Shown here: positions 26,659-34,916 of the stretch, piece by piece | How positions within the stretch are numbered: the first letter of the stretch is position 1 | Layout of the letters: every line of letters begins with the position of its first letter | Source of the DNA: DATFDN01 sp963756495 | GTDB lineage: Bacteria > Pseudomonadota > Alphaproteobacteria > Acetobacterales > Acetobacteraceae | DNA: 64,000 nt | Assembly: GCA_963756495.1 (NCBI GenBank) | Contig: CAVWNS010000005.1 | Span: 434,001 to 498,000, forward strand | Reading direction: 5' to 3' | Position numbers and translations under genes: made by a program | Notes under the pieces: model-generated | The model's input: the letters and a program-made list of their open reading frames with translations, nothing else | Database searches by the model: none | What the model was told of the DNA's origin: nothing

Positions 26659-27333
26659 TTACTCGTTGGGAAGGATAGGTATCGAAGCTTTCTCGCGTTG
26701 AGCGGTGCTATTATGCCTATAGGTTTTCCACGTCGGTCCGTAATCTTCAGCGGCTTGGTTTCCCCACACGGTCCAGCCGGAGCGCGCACCACGCGCGAAC
26801 AACTCAAGCCGTGGCCCAGGACTACACGCTTCGATGATGCCGTACAGTTCATCTGGCTTGCGCGAGTGCTCGCGCTTCCGCGTCCCGAGATAGTTCACCT
26901 GCGTTCGGCCGGGCTGTAGGGTTCGCGCGTTTTTCCCATACACGCCAAATAGTACCAACTCCGTCACGTTGCGGAAGTAGAAGCCAACTCCTCGACCGTC
27001 ACTTCCACCATCCTTACGGAGCTTGTGCCAAATGAGGTTCGATTTGTAACTAAATCCCCATGCCCTCATGACCTGCAAACCCTCCGGCAACAAGGCATTG
27101 GGCACCCAAAGATAAAGGTGGGATACTGGTGCGCTGATCTTCGCAACGGGCAGCGCGGAGATCGCAGCTACGTCCATCGTTCCGTAGCGGCTCAGACGCT
27201 TGTGCTCCGGTGCCATCTTTCCCGTGCGATTGACGAACTGCCAGGGCGGATCAGCCAGAATGCATTTAAATCTGTCCCCCTTGGTGGCCGCTAGGAGGTC
27301 CGCCCCAGGGCCAGGAGTGGCATTCGTGATCAT
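26659..27333 (-). CDS. MT-A70-family adenine DNA methyltransferase
   Basis: 224-residue N6-adenine methyltransferase. The catalytic motif DPPW is in 'CILADPPWQFVNRTGKM', with 'HLYLWVPNALLPEGLQVMRA' and 'ELFARGARSGWTVWGNQ' typical of the MT-A70 fold. ATG 27333 (MITNATPGPGADLL) is chosen; the frame continues upstream into IS1 debris. Convergent with the BglII-type endonuclease, so it is the protective partner of a type II restriction-modification system. Confidence 0.88.
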   Translation of the reverse strand: MITNATPGPGADLLAATKGDRFKCILADPPWQFVNRTGKMAPEHKRLSRYGTMDVAAISALPVAKISAPVSHLYLWVPNALLPEGLQVMRAWGFSYKSNLIWHKLRKDGGSDGRGVGFYFRNVTELVLFGVYGKNARTLQPGRTQVNYLGTRKREHSRKPDELYGIIEACSPGPRLELFARGARSGWTVWGNQAAEDYGPTWKTYRHNSTAQREKASIPILPNE

Positions 27334-27370
27334 TGGCCGATTCGCTCCTCTACGCGCGTTTCCCACTCTT

Positions 27371-28091
27371 CTAGGACCTGAGCCATATCGGCAAGTTCCC
27401 AAACTTACTTATCACCCCAACCGCCATCGCGGGCGTGCAGCGGAGCGTCGGGTGAATGCGAACGACGTTGTAATGCATGAAGTAGATGGCGACTGCGTGC
27501 GCGTGATTCTTGGCCTTCTTGCTGAACCCGCTCGTCAACCGAGTGAAGCGGCACGTCCCCACACGCATTGAGAGGTTCTGCCGCTCGGGATAGAAGATTG
27601 AGATATGCGCCGGATTGGGCCGCCCCTCCACCCGGCGCTGTTCGGCACCGATGTACTCGCCGGGGCTGTAACGCCCAAGGGCGTCCATAAACTCGCGGCA
27701 GATCTTCAACAATTTAGCATATTCGATATCGGCGCCAAAGGACTGTTCCACGGCTTCAGGTTAGGGTTTGTGGCCGTCGCTCGTGAGCTGCACGCGGTTT
27801 GCGAGCCGTAATGCCAGGTCGCCGATGAAGTGCTGCGCCGCCGCACTATCACGGGCGCCTACGTACCAGGACGAAATCAGCTTTGCGTCCGCATCAACAG
27901 CCGTCCACGTCCAGATATCGCCAGCGCCCTCCGGAGCGCCTTGGCGGTCGCCACGTTCTTCTGCTTGGCACAGACGAAGGACCAACACTTCATCGACCTG
28001 TCCCCGCTTGCACGGCAAATTCCGCAGAGTGCGGTGCTGATAGTCGGAGAAGGCTTCGCGCCCGTCCTCAAGCAGTTTGATGATAATATTC
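27371..28091 (-). pseudogene. IS1-family transposase remnant
   Basis: Pieces in three frames add up to most of an IS1-type DDE transposase: 'LLEDGREAFSDYQHRTLRNL', 'WSFVCAKQKNVATAKA', 'GDIWTWTAVDADAKLISSWY' and 'ISIFYPERQNLSMRVG ... FMHYNVVRIHPTLR'. Breaks near 27990, 27960 and 27757. The N-terminus is missing at 28091, where it is fused to another gene fragment, and the end is cut at 27371. Decayed, unlike the clean single-base breaks in housekeeping genes. Confidence 0.82.
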
Positions 28092-28294
28092 CTGCTCGCC
28101 TCTTCGCGATCTCTGTGCGTCTCTTGGGCGTGAGCGACGCCGCTCGCGCGGCAGCGCCTTTCTTGCCCGTCTCAGCCGCAGCCGCATCCGTCCCATCGTC
28201 TATCTGATCCTCAATCTGCCCGTTGGCGATGTCGCCGATGAGCTTCGCGAGCGCGATCGGCTCACGGGCGCGGGGGGAAGCGCTTGGTTGCCAT
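28092..28294 (-). pseudogene. Truncated small Lys/Ala-rich protein gene
   Basis: Starts at ATG 28294 (MATKRFPPRP), then after a frameshift in a G6 run (about 28272) reads 'REPIALAKLIGDIANGQIED' and '...KKGAAARAASLTPKRRTEIAKRRA'. This pattern (LAKLIGDIATGQ ... LTPEQRREIAKKAA) recurs in small histone-H1-like or RNA-binding-like proteins of unknown role in proteobacteria. The C-terminus is replaced by IS1 sequence at about 28092. Confidence 0.5.
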
Positions 28295-28424
28295 GCACTG
28301 ATTATGCACTCCTATACGATCATACACACCATCCGCGTGCGGAATGGCGGACAGAATTCTATTCAAACTGACCCACTGCCGGCGAATTAAGGGGCTTGAC
28401 CGACGGCCTTTACTGGGGCCAGCC

Positions 28425-28451
28425 CGTATGCTTGGCTCAAGCAAGCATACG
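28425..28451. promoter_or_regulatory. Palindromic operator upstream of MarR-GNAT gene
   Basis: Perfect 10-bp arms CGTATGCTTG (28425-28434) and CAAGCATACG (28442-28451) with a 7-bp spacer, 20 bp before ATG 28471. MarR-family proteins bind such palindromes and usually repress their own gene, so this is probably the autoregulatory site. Confidence 0.6.
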
Positions 28452-28470
28452 AATGACGGAACCAAGCACT

Positions 28471-29433
28471 ATGGCCAGTCTCGCCATGCACGCCACTGAC
28501 CCTGATCGCATCGGCGCCGTCCGGCGCTTCAACCGCTTCTACACGCGCCAGATCGGTGTCCTGCAGGAAGGCCTGCTGGACAGCCGCTTCAGTCTCACCG
28601 AGACGCGCGTGCTCTATGAGTTGGCCCATCGGACGGATGCTACCGCGACCGACCTCGCCCGCGACCTCGGCCTCGATCTCGGCTATGTGAGCCGCATCCT
28701 TCAGCGATTCGAACGCGAGGGCCTGATCGAGCGCGCCCCGTCCCCGGCCGACCGGCGCCGCTCGATCCTCTCGCTCACGGCACACGGCGCCGCTGCGTTC
28801 GCCCCGCTGGATGGGCGCGCACGCGCGGAGATCGCGACCCTGATCGGCGGGTTGCCAGCTCCGGCACAGGCCGATCTGGTCAGTGCGATGACCCGGATCG
28901 AGGCTCTGCTCGCCGCCGCACCCGCCCGCCCCTACGTCCTCCGCCCACCCCGCGCCGGCGACATCGGCTGGGTGGTCGCCCGCCACGGCGCCCTCTATGC
29001 CGCCGAATACGGCTTCGACGCCCGGTTCGAGGCCTTGGTCGCCAAGGTCGCCGGCGAATTCCTGGCCGGGCACGATCCCGCGCGCGAGCGCTGCTGGATC
29101 GCCGAGCGCGACGGGGTCAACCTGGGCTCGGTCTTCCTGGTCCGTGCATCCGACGAACTCGCCAAGCTGCGCCTGCTGATCGTCGAGCCCACGGCACGCG
29201 GGCAAGGCGTCGGCCGCCGCTTGGTCGAGGAGTGCCTGGCCTTCGCCCGCTCCGCCGGGTACCGGCGTATCACGCTCTGGACCAACGACGTGCTGACCGC
29301 CGCCCGCCGCATCTATCAGCGGGTCGGCTTCCGCCTGACGCACAGCCAGCCGCATCGCGATTTCGGCCCGCCGCTCGTCGGCGAGACCTGGGAGATGGAC
29401 CTGCGCTGCACTTCGCGCCTGTTTCCGGTGTAA
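28471..29433 (+). CDS. Bifunctional MarR-type regulator / GNAT N-acetyltransferase
   Basis: 320-residue fusion. Residues about 5-145 form a MarR winged helix ('FSLTETRVLYELAHR', 'LGLDLGYVSRILQRFEREGL', 'PSPADRRRSILSLTAHG'); about 160-315 form a GNAT fold with the acetyl-CoA loop 'VEPTARGQGVGRRLVEECL' and 'AARRIYQRVGFRLTHSQPH'. ATG 28471 is chosen so the palindrome 28425-28451 is upstream; ATG 28453 is also in frame. Likely senses and/or acetylates a small molecule. An acyl-CoA synthetase gene follows after 35 bp. Confidence 0.88.
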   Translation: MASLAMHATDPDRIGAVRRFNRFYTRQIGVLQEGLLDSRFSLTETRVLYELAHRTDATATDLARDLGLDLGYVSRILQRFEREGLIERAPSPADRRRSILSLTAHGAAAFAPLDGRARAEIATLIGGLPAPAQADLVSAMTRIEALLAAAPARPYVLRPPRAGDIGWVVARHGALYAAEYGFDARFEALVAKVAGEFLAGHDPARERCWIAERDGVNLGSVFLVRASDELAKLRLLIVEPTARGQGVGRRLVEECLAFARSAGYRRITLWTNDVLTAARRIYQRVGFRLTHSQPHRDFGPPLVGETWEMDLRCTSRLFPV

Positions 29434-29468
29434 GGTTCGGGCACAGGTGATCGCGGGAGACAAGGTCA

Positions 29469-31163
29469 ATGGCCACTGGGGCGCTCAGCTACGCGCATGG
29501 CGCCGCCGATGTCGCGCTGCTGGGCGAGACGATCGGCGCGAGCTTCGATGCCACCGTGGCGCGCTGGGGCGACCGGCCGGGGCTGATCGTGCGCCAGCAG
29601 GGCATACGCTGGTCGTATCGGGAGCTGGCCGAGCGGGTGGACGCCTTCGCCGCCGGGTTGCTGGCGCTGGGGCTTACGCGCGGTGACCGGGTCGGCATCT
29701 GGTCGCCCAACAACGCCGAGTGGGTCATCACCCAGTTCGCCACCGCCAAGGCCGGGGTGATCCTGGTCAACCTCAATCCCGCCTACCGGCTGTCCGAGAT
29801 CGAGTACGCGCTCAATGCGTCGGGCTGCCGCGCGCTGGTCAGCGCCACCGCGTTCAAGACCAGCGACTACATTGGCATGATCAACACGCTGGCGCCGGAA
29901 TTGCGGACCTCCGAGCCGGGCCGGCTGAACGCGGCGCGGTTGCCGAAGCTGGAGGCGGTGATCCAAATCGGCGAAACACCCGCGCCCGGTGCGCTCGCCT
30001 TTAGCGCGGTGCTCGGGAGGGGCTTCGGAGCGGAGCGTGCGAGCCTGGCCGCACTGGCCAACTCACTGCAATTCGACGACCCGATCAACATCCAGTTCAC
30101 CTCCGGCACCACCGGCGCGCCGAAGGGGGCGACGCTCACCCACCACAACATCCTCAACAACGGCTTCTTCATCGGCGAGGCGATGCGCTTCACCGAGCAG
30201 GACCGGCTGTGCATTCCGGTGCCGATGTATCATTGCTTCGGCATGGTGCTCGCCGTGCTCGCCTGCACCACCCACGGCGCGGCGATGGTGTTCCCCGGCG
30301 AGGGCTTCGAGCCGCTCGCCACCTTGCAAACCGTGGCCGAGGAGCAGTGCACCGCCCTCCACGGCGTGCCGACCATGTTCATCGCCCAGCTCGATCATCC
30401 GGAATTCGCGACCTTCGACCTGTCGCGCCTGCGTACCGGGATCATGGCCGGCGCACCCTGCCCGATCGAGGTGATGCGCCGGGTGGTGGTGAAGATGCAC
30501 CTATCGGAGATCACCATCGCCTACGGCATGACGGAGACCAGCCCGGTCAGCACGCAGACCACGGTGGACGACCCGCTGGAGCGCCGGGTCAGCACCGTCG
30601 GCCGGGTGTCGCCGCATGTGGAGGTGAAGATCATCGACGCCGACGGGCGCATCGTCGTGCGCGGAACCTCGGGCGAGCTTTGCACGCGCGGCTACTCCGT
30701 CATGCTGGGCTACTGGGAGGACGATGCACGCACCGCCGAGGCGATCGATCGCGCGCGCTGGATGCACACCGGCGATCTCGCGGTGATGGACGACGACGGC
30801 TACGTGAAGATCGTCGGACGCATCAAGGACATGATCATCCGCGGCGGCGAGAACGTCTATCCGCGCGAGGTCGAGGAGTTCCTGTATCGCCACCCGAAGA
30901 TCCAAGACGTGCAGGTGTTCGGCATCCCCGATGCGCGCTACGGCGAGGAGGTCGCCGCCTGGGTCAAGGTGCGCGGTGGCGAGACCCTCACCGCCGAGGA
31001 TGTGCGCGCCTTCTGCCAGGGCCAGATCGCGCATTACAAGGTGCCGCGCCACATCCGCTTCGTGGACGAGTTCCCGATGACGGTGACGGGCAAGGTGCAG
31101 AAATTCATCATGCGCGCGCAGACCGCCGACGCGCTCGGCGTGGAAGAAGCCGCGACCGCCTGA
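29469..31163 (+). CDS. AMP-binding acyl-CoA synthetase (ACSF2/FadD-like)
   Basis: 564-residue adenylate-forming enzyme that activates a carboxylic acid, probably a fatty acid, to its CoA thioester. Motifs in order: 'FTSGTTGAPKGATLTH' (P-loop), 'YGMTETSP', 'WMHTGDLAVMDDDGYVKIVG', 'GRIKDMIIRGGENVYPREVE' and the C-terminal catalytic Lys region 'MTVTGKVQKFIMR'. Full length for the medium/long-chain ACSF2 group. Follows the MarR-GNAT gene and may be controlled by it. Confidence 0.9.
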   Translation: MATGALSYAHGAADVALLGETIGASFDATVARWGDRPGLIVRQQGIRWSYRELAERVDAFAAGLLALGLTRGDRVGIWSPNNAEWVITQFATAKAGVILVNLNPAYRLSEIEYALNASGCRALVSATAFKTSDYIGMINTLAPELRTSEPGRLNAARLPKLEAVIQIGETPAPGALAFSAVLGRGFGAERASLAALANSLQFDDPINIQFTSGTTGAPKGATLTHHNILNNGFFIGEAMRFTEQDRLCIPVPMYHCFGMVLAVLACTTHGAAMVFPGEGFEPLATLQTVAEEQCTALHGVPTMFIAQLDHPEFATFDLSRLRTGIMAGAPCPIEVMRRVVVKMHLSEITIAYGMTETSPVSTQTTVDDPLERRVSTVGRVSPHVEVKIIDADGRIVVRGTSGELCTRGYSVMLGYWEDDARTAEAIDRARWMHTGDLAVMDDDGYVKIVGRIKDMIIRGGENVYPREVEEFLYRHPKIQDVQVFGIPDARYGEEVAAWVKVRGGETLTAEDVRAFCQGQIAHYKVPRHIRFVDEFPMTVTGKVQKFIMRAQTADALGVEEAATA

Positions 31164-31244
31164 GCGCGATCACGAACGGGGTATCGCGGCCACGCATGGG
31201 CGTTGCCGCCCTTCTGGCTCGACCCAAGACAACAGGAGTTCGCC

Positions 31245-31421
31245 ATGCAGGACCCGGACCCGAATCCGATCACCTCCCCGCCGGAGACCCCGCAGCAATC
31301 GCCGCCCGAGCAGCCATCCGCGCCGCCGCCCGAAGCGCCGTCGCACAGCCCCGGCCTGGACCCCTCGCCACCGCCGGCCGAAATTCCCTCGCCAGGACCG
31401 ATGCAGCCGCCGACCGCCTGA
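31245..31421 (+). CDS. Small proline-rich protein of unknown function
   Basis: 58-residue protein starting at ATG 31245 after a clear AGGAG site. Almost half of the residues are Pro or Ser (for example 'PPPEAPSHSPGLDPSPPPAE'), with no signal peptide or hydrophobic segment, so it is likely disordered and cytoplasmic. The ribosome site and position between two genes on the same strand support a real gene; function unknown. Confidence 0.5.
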   Translation: MQDPDPNPITSPPETPQQSPPEQPSAPPPEAPSHSPGLDPSPPPAEIPSPGPMQPPTA

Positions 31422-31459
31422 GCTTGAAGCGGCCCGGACCCGTGCTAGCGTACCGGGCC

Positions 31460-31846
31460 ATGGACTCTGGCATCCTCGAACATATCAGTTCGTTGGGCTT
31501 CGCGGCGACGCTCGACCGCTTGGCGGCGGCGATTGAGACGGCAGGGCTGACCATCTTCGCGCGGATCGACCACGCGGCCGGCGCGCGGCAAGCCGGCCTC
31601 GCGATGCCGCCGAACATCGTGCTGCTCTATGGGCATCCGAAGAGCGGCACCCCACTGATGCTTGCGGCACCCCAGGCCGCGCTTGACCTGCCTCTGCGGG
31701 TGCTCGTGCGTGAAGCGGCCGATGGACCCACCCTGGTGTCGTTCCACCCGATCGCGCCAATGATGCTGGCGGCCGGTGTCCCGGACACCCTCGCGAACAG
31801 ACTGGAGCCGGCGCAACGCCTGTTGATCGAGGCTATCCAACCATGA
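31460..31846 (+). CDS. DUF302 domain protein
   Basis: 128-residue protein of the DUF302 family: 'TLDRLAAAIETAGLTIFARI', 'DHAAGARQAGLAMPPNIVLL' and 'YGHPKSGTPLMLAAPQAALD' are the conserved core. Starts at ATG 31460 and overlaps the SLAC1 gene by 4 bp (ATGA), so the two are coupled. The family is implicated loosely in membrane or stress functions; exact role unknown. Confidence 0.85.
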   Translation: MDSGILEHISSLGFAATLDRLAAAIETAGLTIFARIDHAAGARQAGLAMPPNIVLLYGHPKSGTPLMLAAPQAALDLPLRVLVREAADGPTLVSFHPIAPMMLAAGVPDTLANRLEPAQRLLIEAIQP

Positions 31847-32841
31847 GCGACGGGTCGATCACGTCGGCGACCACGGCAGCCTGGCGACAGCTCGACTACC
31901 TTCCGGTCGCCCTGTTTGGCTCCGTCATGGGCCTGACCGGCCTTTCCATCGCATGGCGGCTGGCGCATGCACGATACGGCACACCCACGTGGCCAGCCGT
32001 CGCCATTGGTGCCGTCGCGGTGATTACCTTTGTGGCGGTGGCGCTCGGCTACGCCATAAAGCTGGCCACCGTGCCCGACGCGGTTCGAGCCGAGTTCCGC
32101 CACCCGATTGCCGGGAATCTGTTTGGGACGCTTCTGATCAGCTTGCTGTTGCTGCCGATCGTTCTTGCGCCGGTCAGCATACGGGTTGCACAGGTGATGT
32201 GGAGCATCGGTGCAGCCGGCATGCTGCTCTTCGCCTGGATGATCGTCAGCCGCTGGATGAGTGACCGCCAGCAGGTTGCGCACGCGACGCCGGCCTGGAT
32301 CATTCCGGTCGTCGGCTTGCTCGACGTGCCGCTCGCCCTTCCGTCGCTCGGTTTGCCGCCGATGCACGGCGTGATGGTGCTGGGCCTGGCCATCGGGCTA
32401 TTTTTCGCCATACCGCTGTTTACGCTGATCTTCTCGCGACTGGTGTTCGAGCCGCCGATGCCGGATGCGTTGCAGCCATCGCTGCTGATTTTAGTGGCGC
32501 CGTTCGCGGTCGGCTTTTCCTCCTACATGGCGACGACCGAACACGTCGACCTGTTCGCGCAGTCGCTCTACGTACTGACGCTCTTCATGCTCGCGGTGCT
32601 GCTGGGCCGCTTGCGCCATCTCCCGCGCTGTTGCCCGTTCAGGGTCTCGTGGTGGGCCGTCAGCTTTCCGCTCGCGGCCTCGGCGATCGCGGCGCTTCAA
32701 TTCGCGGCGGCCGAACCGGGATGGATCACGGACGCGATCGCACTGGCGCTGCTGACCTTTGCGACCCTGACCATTGCAGGCCTGTTCGGACGCACCCTGA
32801 TCGGCTTGACGCGCGGCGAGTTGCGGACCTTGAGTAGTTGA
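31843..32841 (+). CDS. SLAC1/TehA-family anion channel
   Basis: 332-residue inner-membrane protein with about ten helices; 'PVALFGSVMGLTGLSIAWRL' at the start and 'AVGFSSYMATTEHVDLFAQS' near the middle match the SLAC1/TehA/Mae1 family, which moves anions or dicarboxylates and gives tellurite resistance in some hosts. Coupled to the DUF302 gene by ATGA overlap. Confidence 0.85.
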   Translation: MSDGSITSATTAAWRQLDYLPVALFGSVMGLTGLSIAWRLAHARYGTPTWPAVAIGAVAVITFVAVALGYAIKLATVPDAVRAEFRHPIAGNLFGTLLISLLLLPIVLAPVSIRVAQVMWSIGAAGMLLFAWMIVSRWMSDRQQVAHATPAWIIPVVGLLDVPLALPSLGLPPMHGVMVLGLAIGLFFAIPLFTLIFSRLVFEPPMPDALQPSLLILVAPFAVGFSSYMATTEHVDLFAQSLYVLTLFMLAVLLGRLRHLPRCCPFRVSWWAVSFPLAASAIAALQFAAAEPGWITDAIALALLTFATLTIAGLFGRTLIGLTRGELRTLSS

Positions 32842-32882
32842 GGCGGCAAGACGGATCAAAGCAGGATCGGGAGGAAGACGAC

Positions 32883-33671
32883 ATGCGCTGGGCCCGCTTC
32901 GACCAGGACGGCACGCCGACCTACGCGGTGGTGGAGGGCGAGGAGCTGATTCCCGTCCGCGGCTCGCCTTTCGCGACCTGGGAGCGCACGTCCGCGCGCG
33001 TGAAGCTGGCGGACGCGACGCTTCTGCCGCCGGTGATCCCGCCCACCTTCTACGCCTGCGGGATGAACTATGGCGGGCACGTCAAGGCGGTGGCGGAGAA
33101 GATCGGCCAGGCGCCGAACATCCCAACCCAGCCCGACATCGGCTATCGCGCCAATAACGCGCTGATCGGGCCCGGCGCGCCCATCGTCATCCCGCGCGAC
33201 GCCACCGACAAGGTGCAGTACGAGGGCGAGCTGGTCGTGGTGATCGGCCGCACCTGCAAGCACCTGACCCGCGAGACCGCGCTGTCGGCCGTGCTGGGCT
33301 ATACGATCGGCAACGATGTCAGCGAGCGGAGCTGGCAGAGATCCGATCGCACCCTATGGCGCGCCAAGAACACCGACACCTTCAAGCCGATGGGTCCGTG
33401 GATCGAGACCGAGCTGCGGCTGGAGGACCTGATTACCAAGATCCGGCTCAACGGCAAGCAGCTCATCGAATTCCGCACCAACGACATGGTCTTCGGCGTG
33501 GTGGACTACCTGGTCGCCATGACCCGCTACCTGACGCTTTATCCGGGCGACATGGTGTGGATGGGCACAGAGGGCGAGACCGCCGACATGAAGCACGGCG
33601 ACGTCTGCGAGGTAGAGATCAGCGGCATCGGCACCTTGCGCAACCCGGTGGTGCGGGAAGGCGCCGGCTGA
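32883..33671 (+). CDS. Fumarylacetoacetate hydrolase-family protein
   Basis: 262-residue FAH-fold hydrolase/isomerase. 'FYACGMNYGGHVKAVAEKIG', the metal-binding 'YEGELVVVIGRTCKHLTRET', 'GYTIGNDVSERSWQ' and 'YPGDMVWMGTEGETADMKHG' show the family core with its acidic ligands. Typical activities are in aromatic catabolism (for example homoprotocatechuate decarboxylation-isomerisation) or oxaloacetate decarboxylation. ATG 32883 (MRWARFDQDG) is chosen over an upstream in-frame start. Confidence 0.87.
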   Translation: MRWARFDQDGTPTYAVVEGEELIPVRGSPFATWERTSARVKLADATLLPPVIPPTFYACGMNYGGHVKAVAEKIGQAPNIPTQPDIGYRANNALIGPGAPIVIPRDATDKVQYEGELVVVIGRTCKHLTRETALSAVLGYTIGNDVSERSWQRSDRTLWRAKNTDTFKPMGPWIETELRLEDLITKIRLNGKQLIEFRTNDMVFGVVDYLVAMTRYLTLYPGDMVWMGTEGETADMKHGDVCEVEISGIGTLRNPVVREGAG

Positions 33672-33768
33672 CGTCGCGAAGCCGACCATTGCGCAACCTG
33701 AACGCCGCATGGCGGAACCATTGCCCGGCATCCGCGTTCGGGCGTGCGCACGACGAAACGAGGCTCTC

Positions 33769-34071
33769 ATGAAATCCGTCATCGCGGCGGCGGCGTTCGC
33801 TCTCGCCGGACTGACCTTCGCCGCCCAGCCGGCCTCGGCCGCCGGTTGCCTGACCGGCGCGGCCCTCGGCGCCGGAGCCGGACATCTGGCCGGGCATCAC
33901 GCGGTCCTGGGCGGCATAGCCGGGTGCGCCATCGGGCATCATCACGCTACGACCGTGGCCCGCGAGAAGGCGCAGGCGCAAAGCGGCTACGACCAGCAGG
34001 GTGGGTACAACCAGCACGGGGGCTACAACCAGGCTCCCGTCCAGTCGGACGCCAGCGGCCCGCGCGACTGA
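33769..34071 (+). CDS. Small secreted glycine-zipper protein
   Basis: 100-residue protein with a Sec signal peptide (MKSVIAAAAFALAGLTFAAQ, cleavage near ASAAG). A glycine-zipper-like segment (GAALGAGAGHLAGHHAVLGG) is followed by a His-rich patch and a tail of near-repeats (YDQQGGYNQHGGYNQ). Probably periplasmic or outer-membrane associated; function unknown. Confidence 0.7.
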   Translation: MKSVIAAAAFALAGLTFAAQPASAAGCLTGAALGAGAGHLAGHHAVLGGIAGCAIGHHHATTVAREKAQAQSGYDQQGGYNQHGGYNQAPVQSDASGPRD

Positions 34072-34302
34072 GGAACCGGCCTTCCGAAGCGGGCGCTACG
34101 CCATTCGCCGATGACGGGAGGAAAACCTCCCTTCCCTTGCGGCCACACAATTCACTGATCGCACCCGGACCGCTCAACTCCCTCTCCGCCCCAGGCTACG
34201 GCATTCACACATTGCTTGCCGTCCTCCCGGCATCATCACGCGGCTCGCCCCCTCTCCGCCCTGGGGCGGAGAGGGTCGGGGAGAGGTGGGGGACACGCCG
34301 CG

Positions 34303-34668
34303 ATGGCCCTGTGGACGCGAACCGTCGTCGCACGCAAGCTGCGCCGCGAGGCCACCGACGTGGAGCGGCGCCTGTGGCGCGCGTTGCGCGAGAGTGCGCT
34401 GCTCTGGACATTCCGCCGGCAGCACCCGATCGGGCGGCGCATAGCCGACTTCGCCTGCCCCGCGCGCAAGCTGGCCATCGAGCTGGACGGCGGTCAGCAC
34501 GCCGAGGGTGGGGCGGAAGACGCGGCGCGGTCGGCCGAGCTGGCCGCGCACGGGTACCGCGTCATCCGGTTCTGGAACGAGGTGGTCGAGAACCTGGACG
34601 GGGTATTGCTGCGCGTGCTCTGCGCCCTCGAGTCTCCCCCACCTCTCCCTGGCCCTCTCCGCCCCTAG
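34303..34668 (+). CDS. DUF559 endonuclease-like protein
   Basis: 121-residue protein of the DUF559 group, related to very-short-patch-repair and restriction-endonuclease folds. 'RKLRREATDVERRLWRALRE', 'FRRQHPIGRRIADFACPARK' and 'LAIELDGGQHAEGG' include the D...ExD-type acidic core. Starts at ATG 34303. The last residues (SPPPLPGPLRP) are encoded by the inner inverted repeat, suggesting the reading frame and repeat move or spread together. No partner gene. Confidence 0.82.
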   Translation: MALWTRTVVARKLRREATDVERRLWRALRESALLWTFRRQHPIGRRIADFACPARKLAIELDGGQHAEGGAEDAARSAELAAHGYRVIRFWNEVVENLDGVLLRVLCALESPPPLPGPLRP

Positions 34669-34675
34669 GGGCAGA

Positions 34676-34711
34676 GAGGGAGTTGAGCGGTGCGAGGGAG
34701 TTGAGCGGTGC
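34676..34711. repeat. 18-bp perfect tandem duplication
   Basis: GAGGGAGTTGAGCGGTGC occurs twice in direct contact (34676-34693 and 34694-34711) just after the DUF559 gene. One copy, inverted, lies at about 34169 upstream of the gene. Part of the repeat nest. Confidence 0.8.
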
Positions 34712-34916
34712 GGGTGCGACCTCTGAATCTCGTAGCCCGTGCGGGAGGGGGAGGTCGGTCTCGTCGTATCGTCCCATCATTGTCAGGGTGCATGAAATCG
34801 CGCGGGATGTGTGAACGCCGTAGCCGCCCCAGGGTGGAGAGGGGGCGAGCCGCGTGATGATGCCGGGATTAGGGCGAAGACTGTGTGAGTGCCCGTAGCA
34901 CTTAGCGGTGCAGGCC

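Larger units (their letters stand above)
25860..28377. mobile_element. Restriction-modification island bounded by 13-bp inverted repeats
   Basis: A 2.5-kb block of visibly lower GC than its neighbours, ending in perfect inverted repeats AGTGGGTCAGTTT (25860-25872) and its complement (28365-28377). Further in, GAATTCTATCC (25897-25907) on the left pairs with GAATTCTGTCC on the right, at a different distance. It carries a BglII/BstYI-type endonuclease, an MT-A70 methyltransferase, an IS1-family transposase remnant and a truncated small gene. I see no clear target duplication. The ends resemble IS termini, but no intact transposase that would use them lies inside. Confidence 0.6.
34226..34867. 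repeat. Nested inverted repeats enclosing a DUF559 gene
   Basis: Outer pair: 34226-34269 and 34824-34867, 44 nt, inverted, with 43 matches; similarity continues outward for about 30 nt more. Inner pair: about 34259-34293 and 34634-34670, about 35 nt, inverted, roughly 90% identical; the right copy overlaps the end of the DUF559 coding region and its stop. Each copy ends in a small GGGGCGG/CTCTCC palindrome like those at 7941, 13565 and 24527. A further shared motif, ACCGCTCAACTCCCTC, lies at about 34169 and, inverted, twice at 34676-34711. Confidence 0.7.

Noticed and set aside
34140..34900. CRISPR-like repeat cluster
   Set aside because: Repeats are inverted and palindromic, unevenly spaced, without uniform unique spacers or cas genes.
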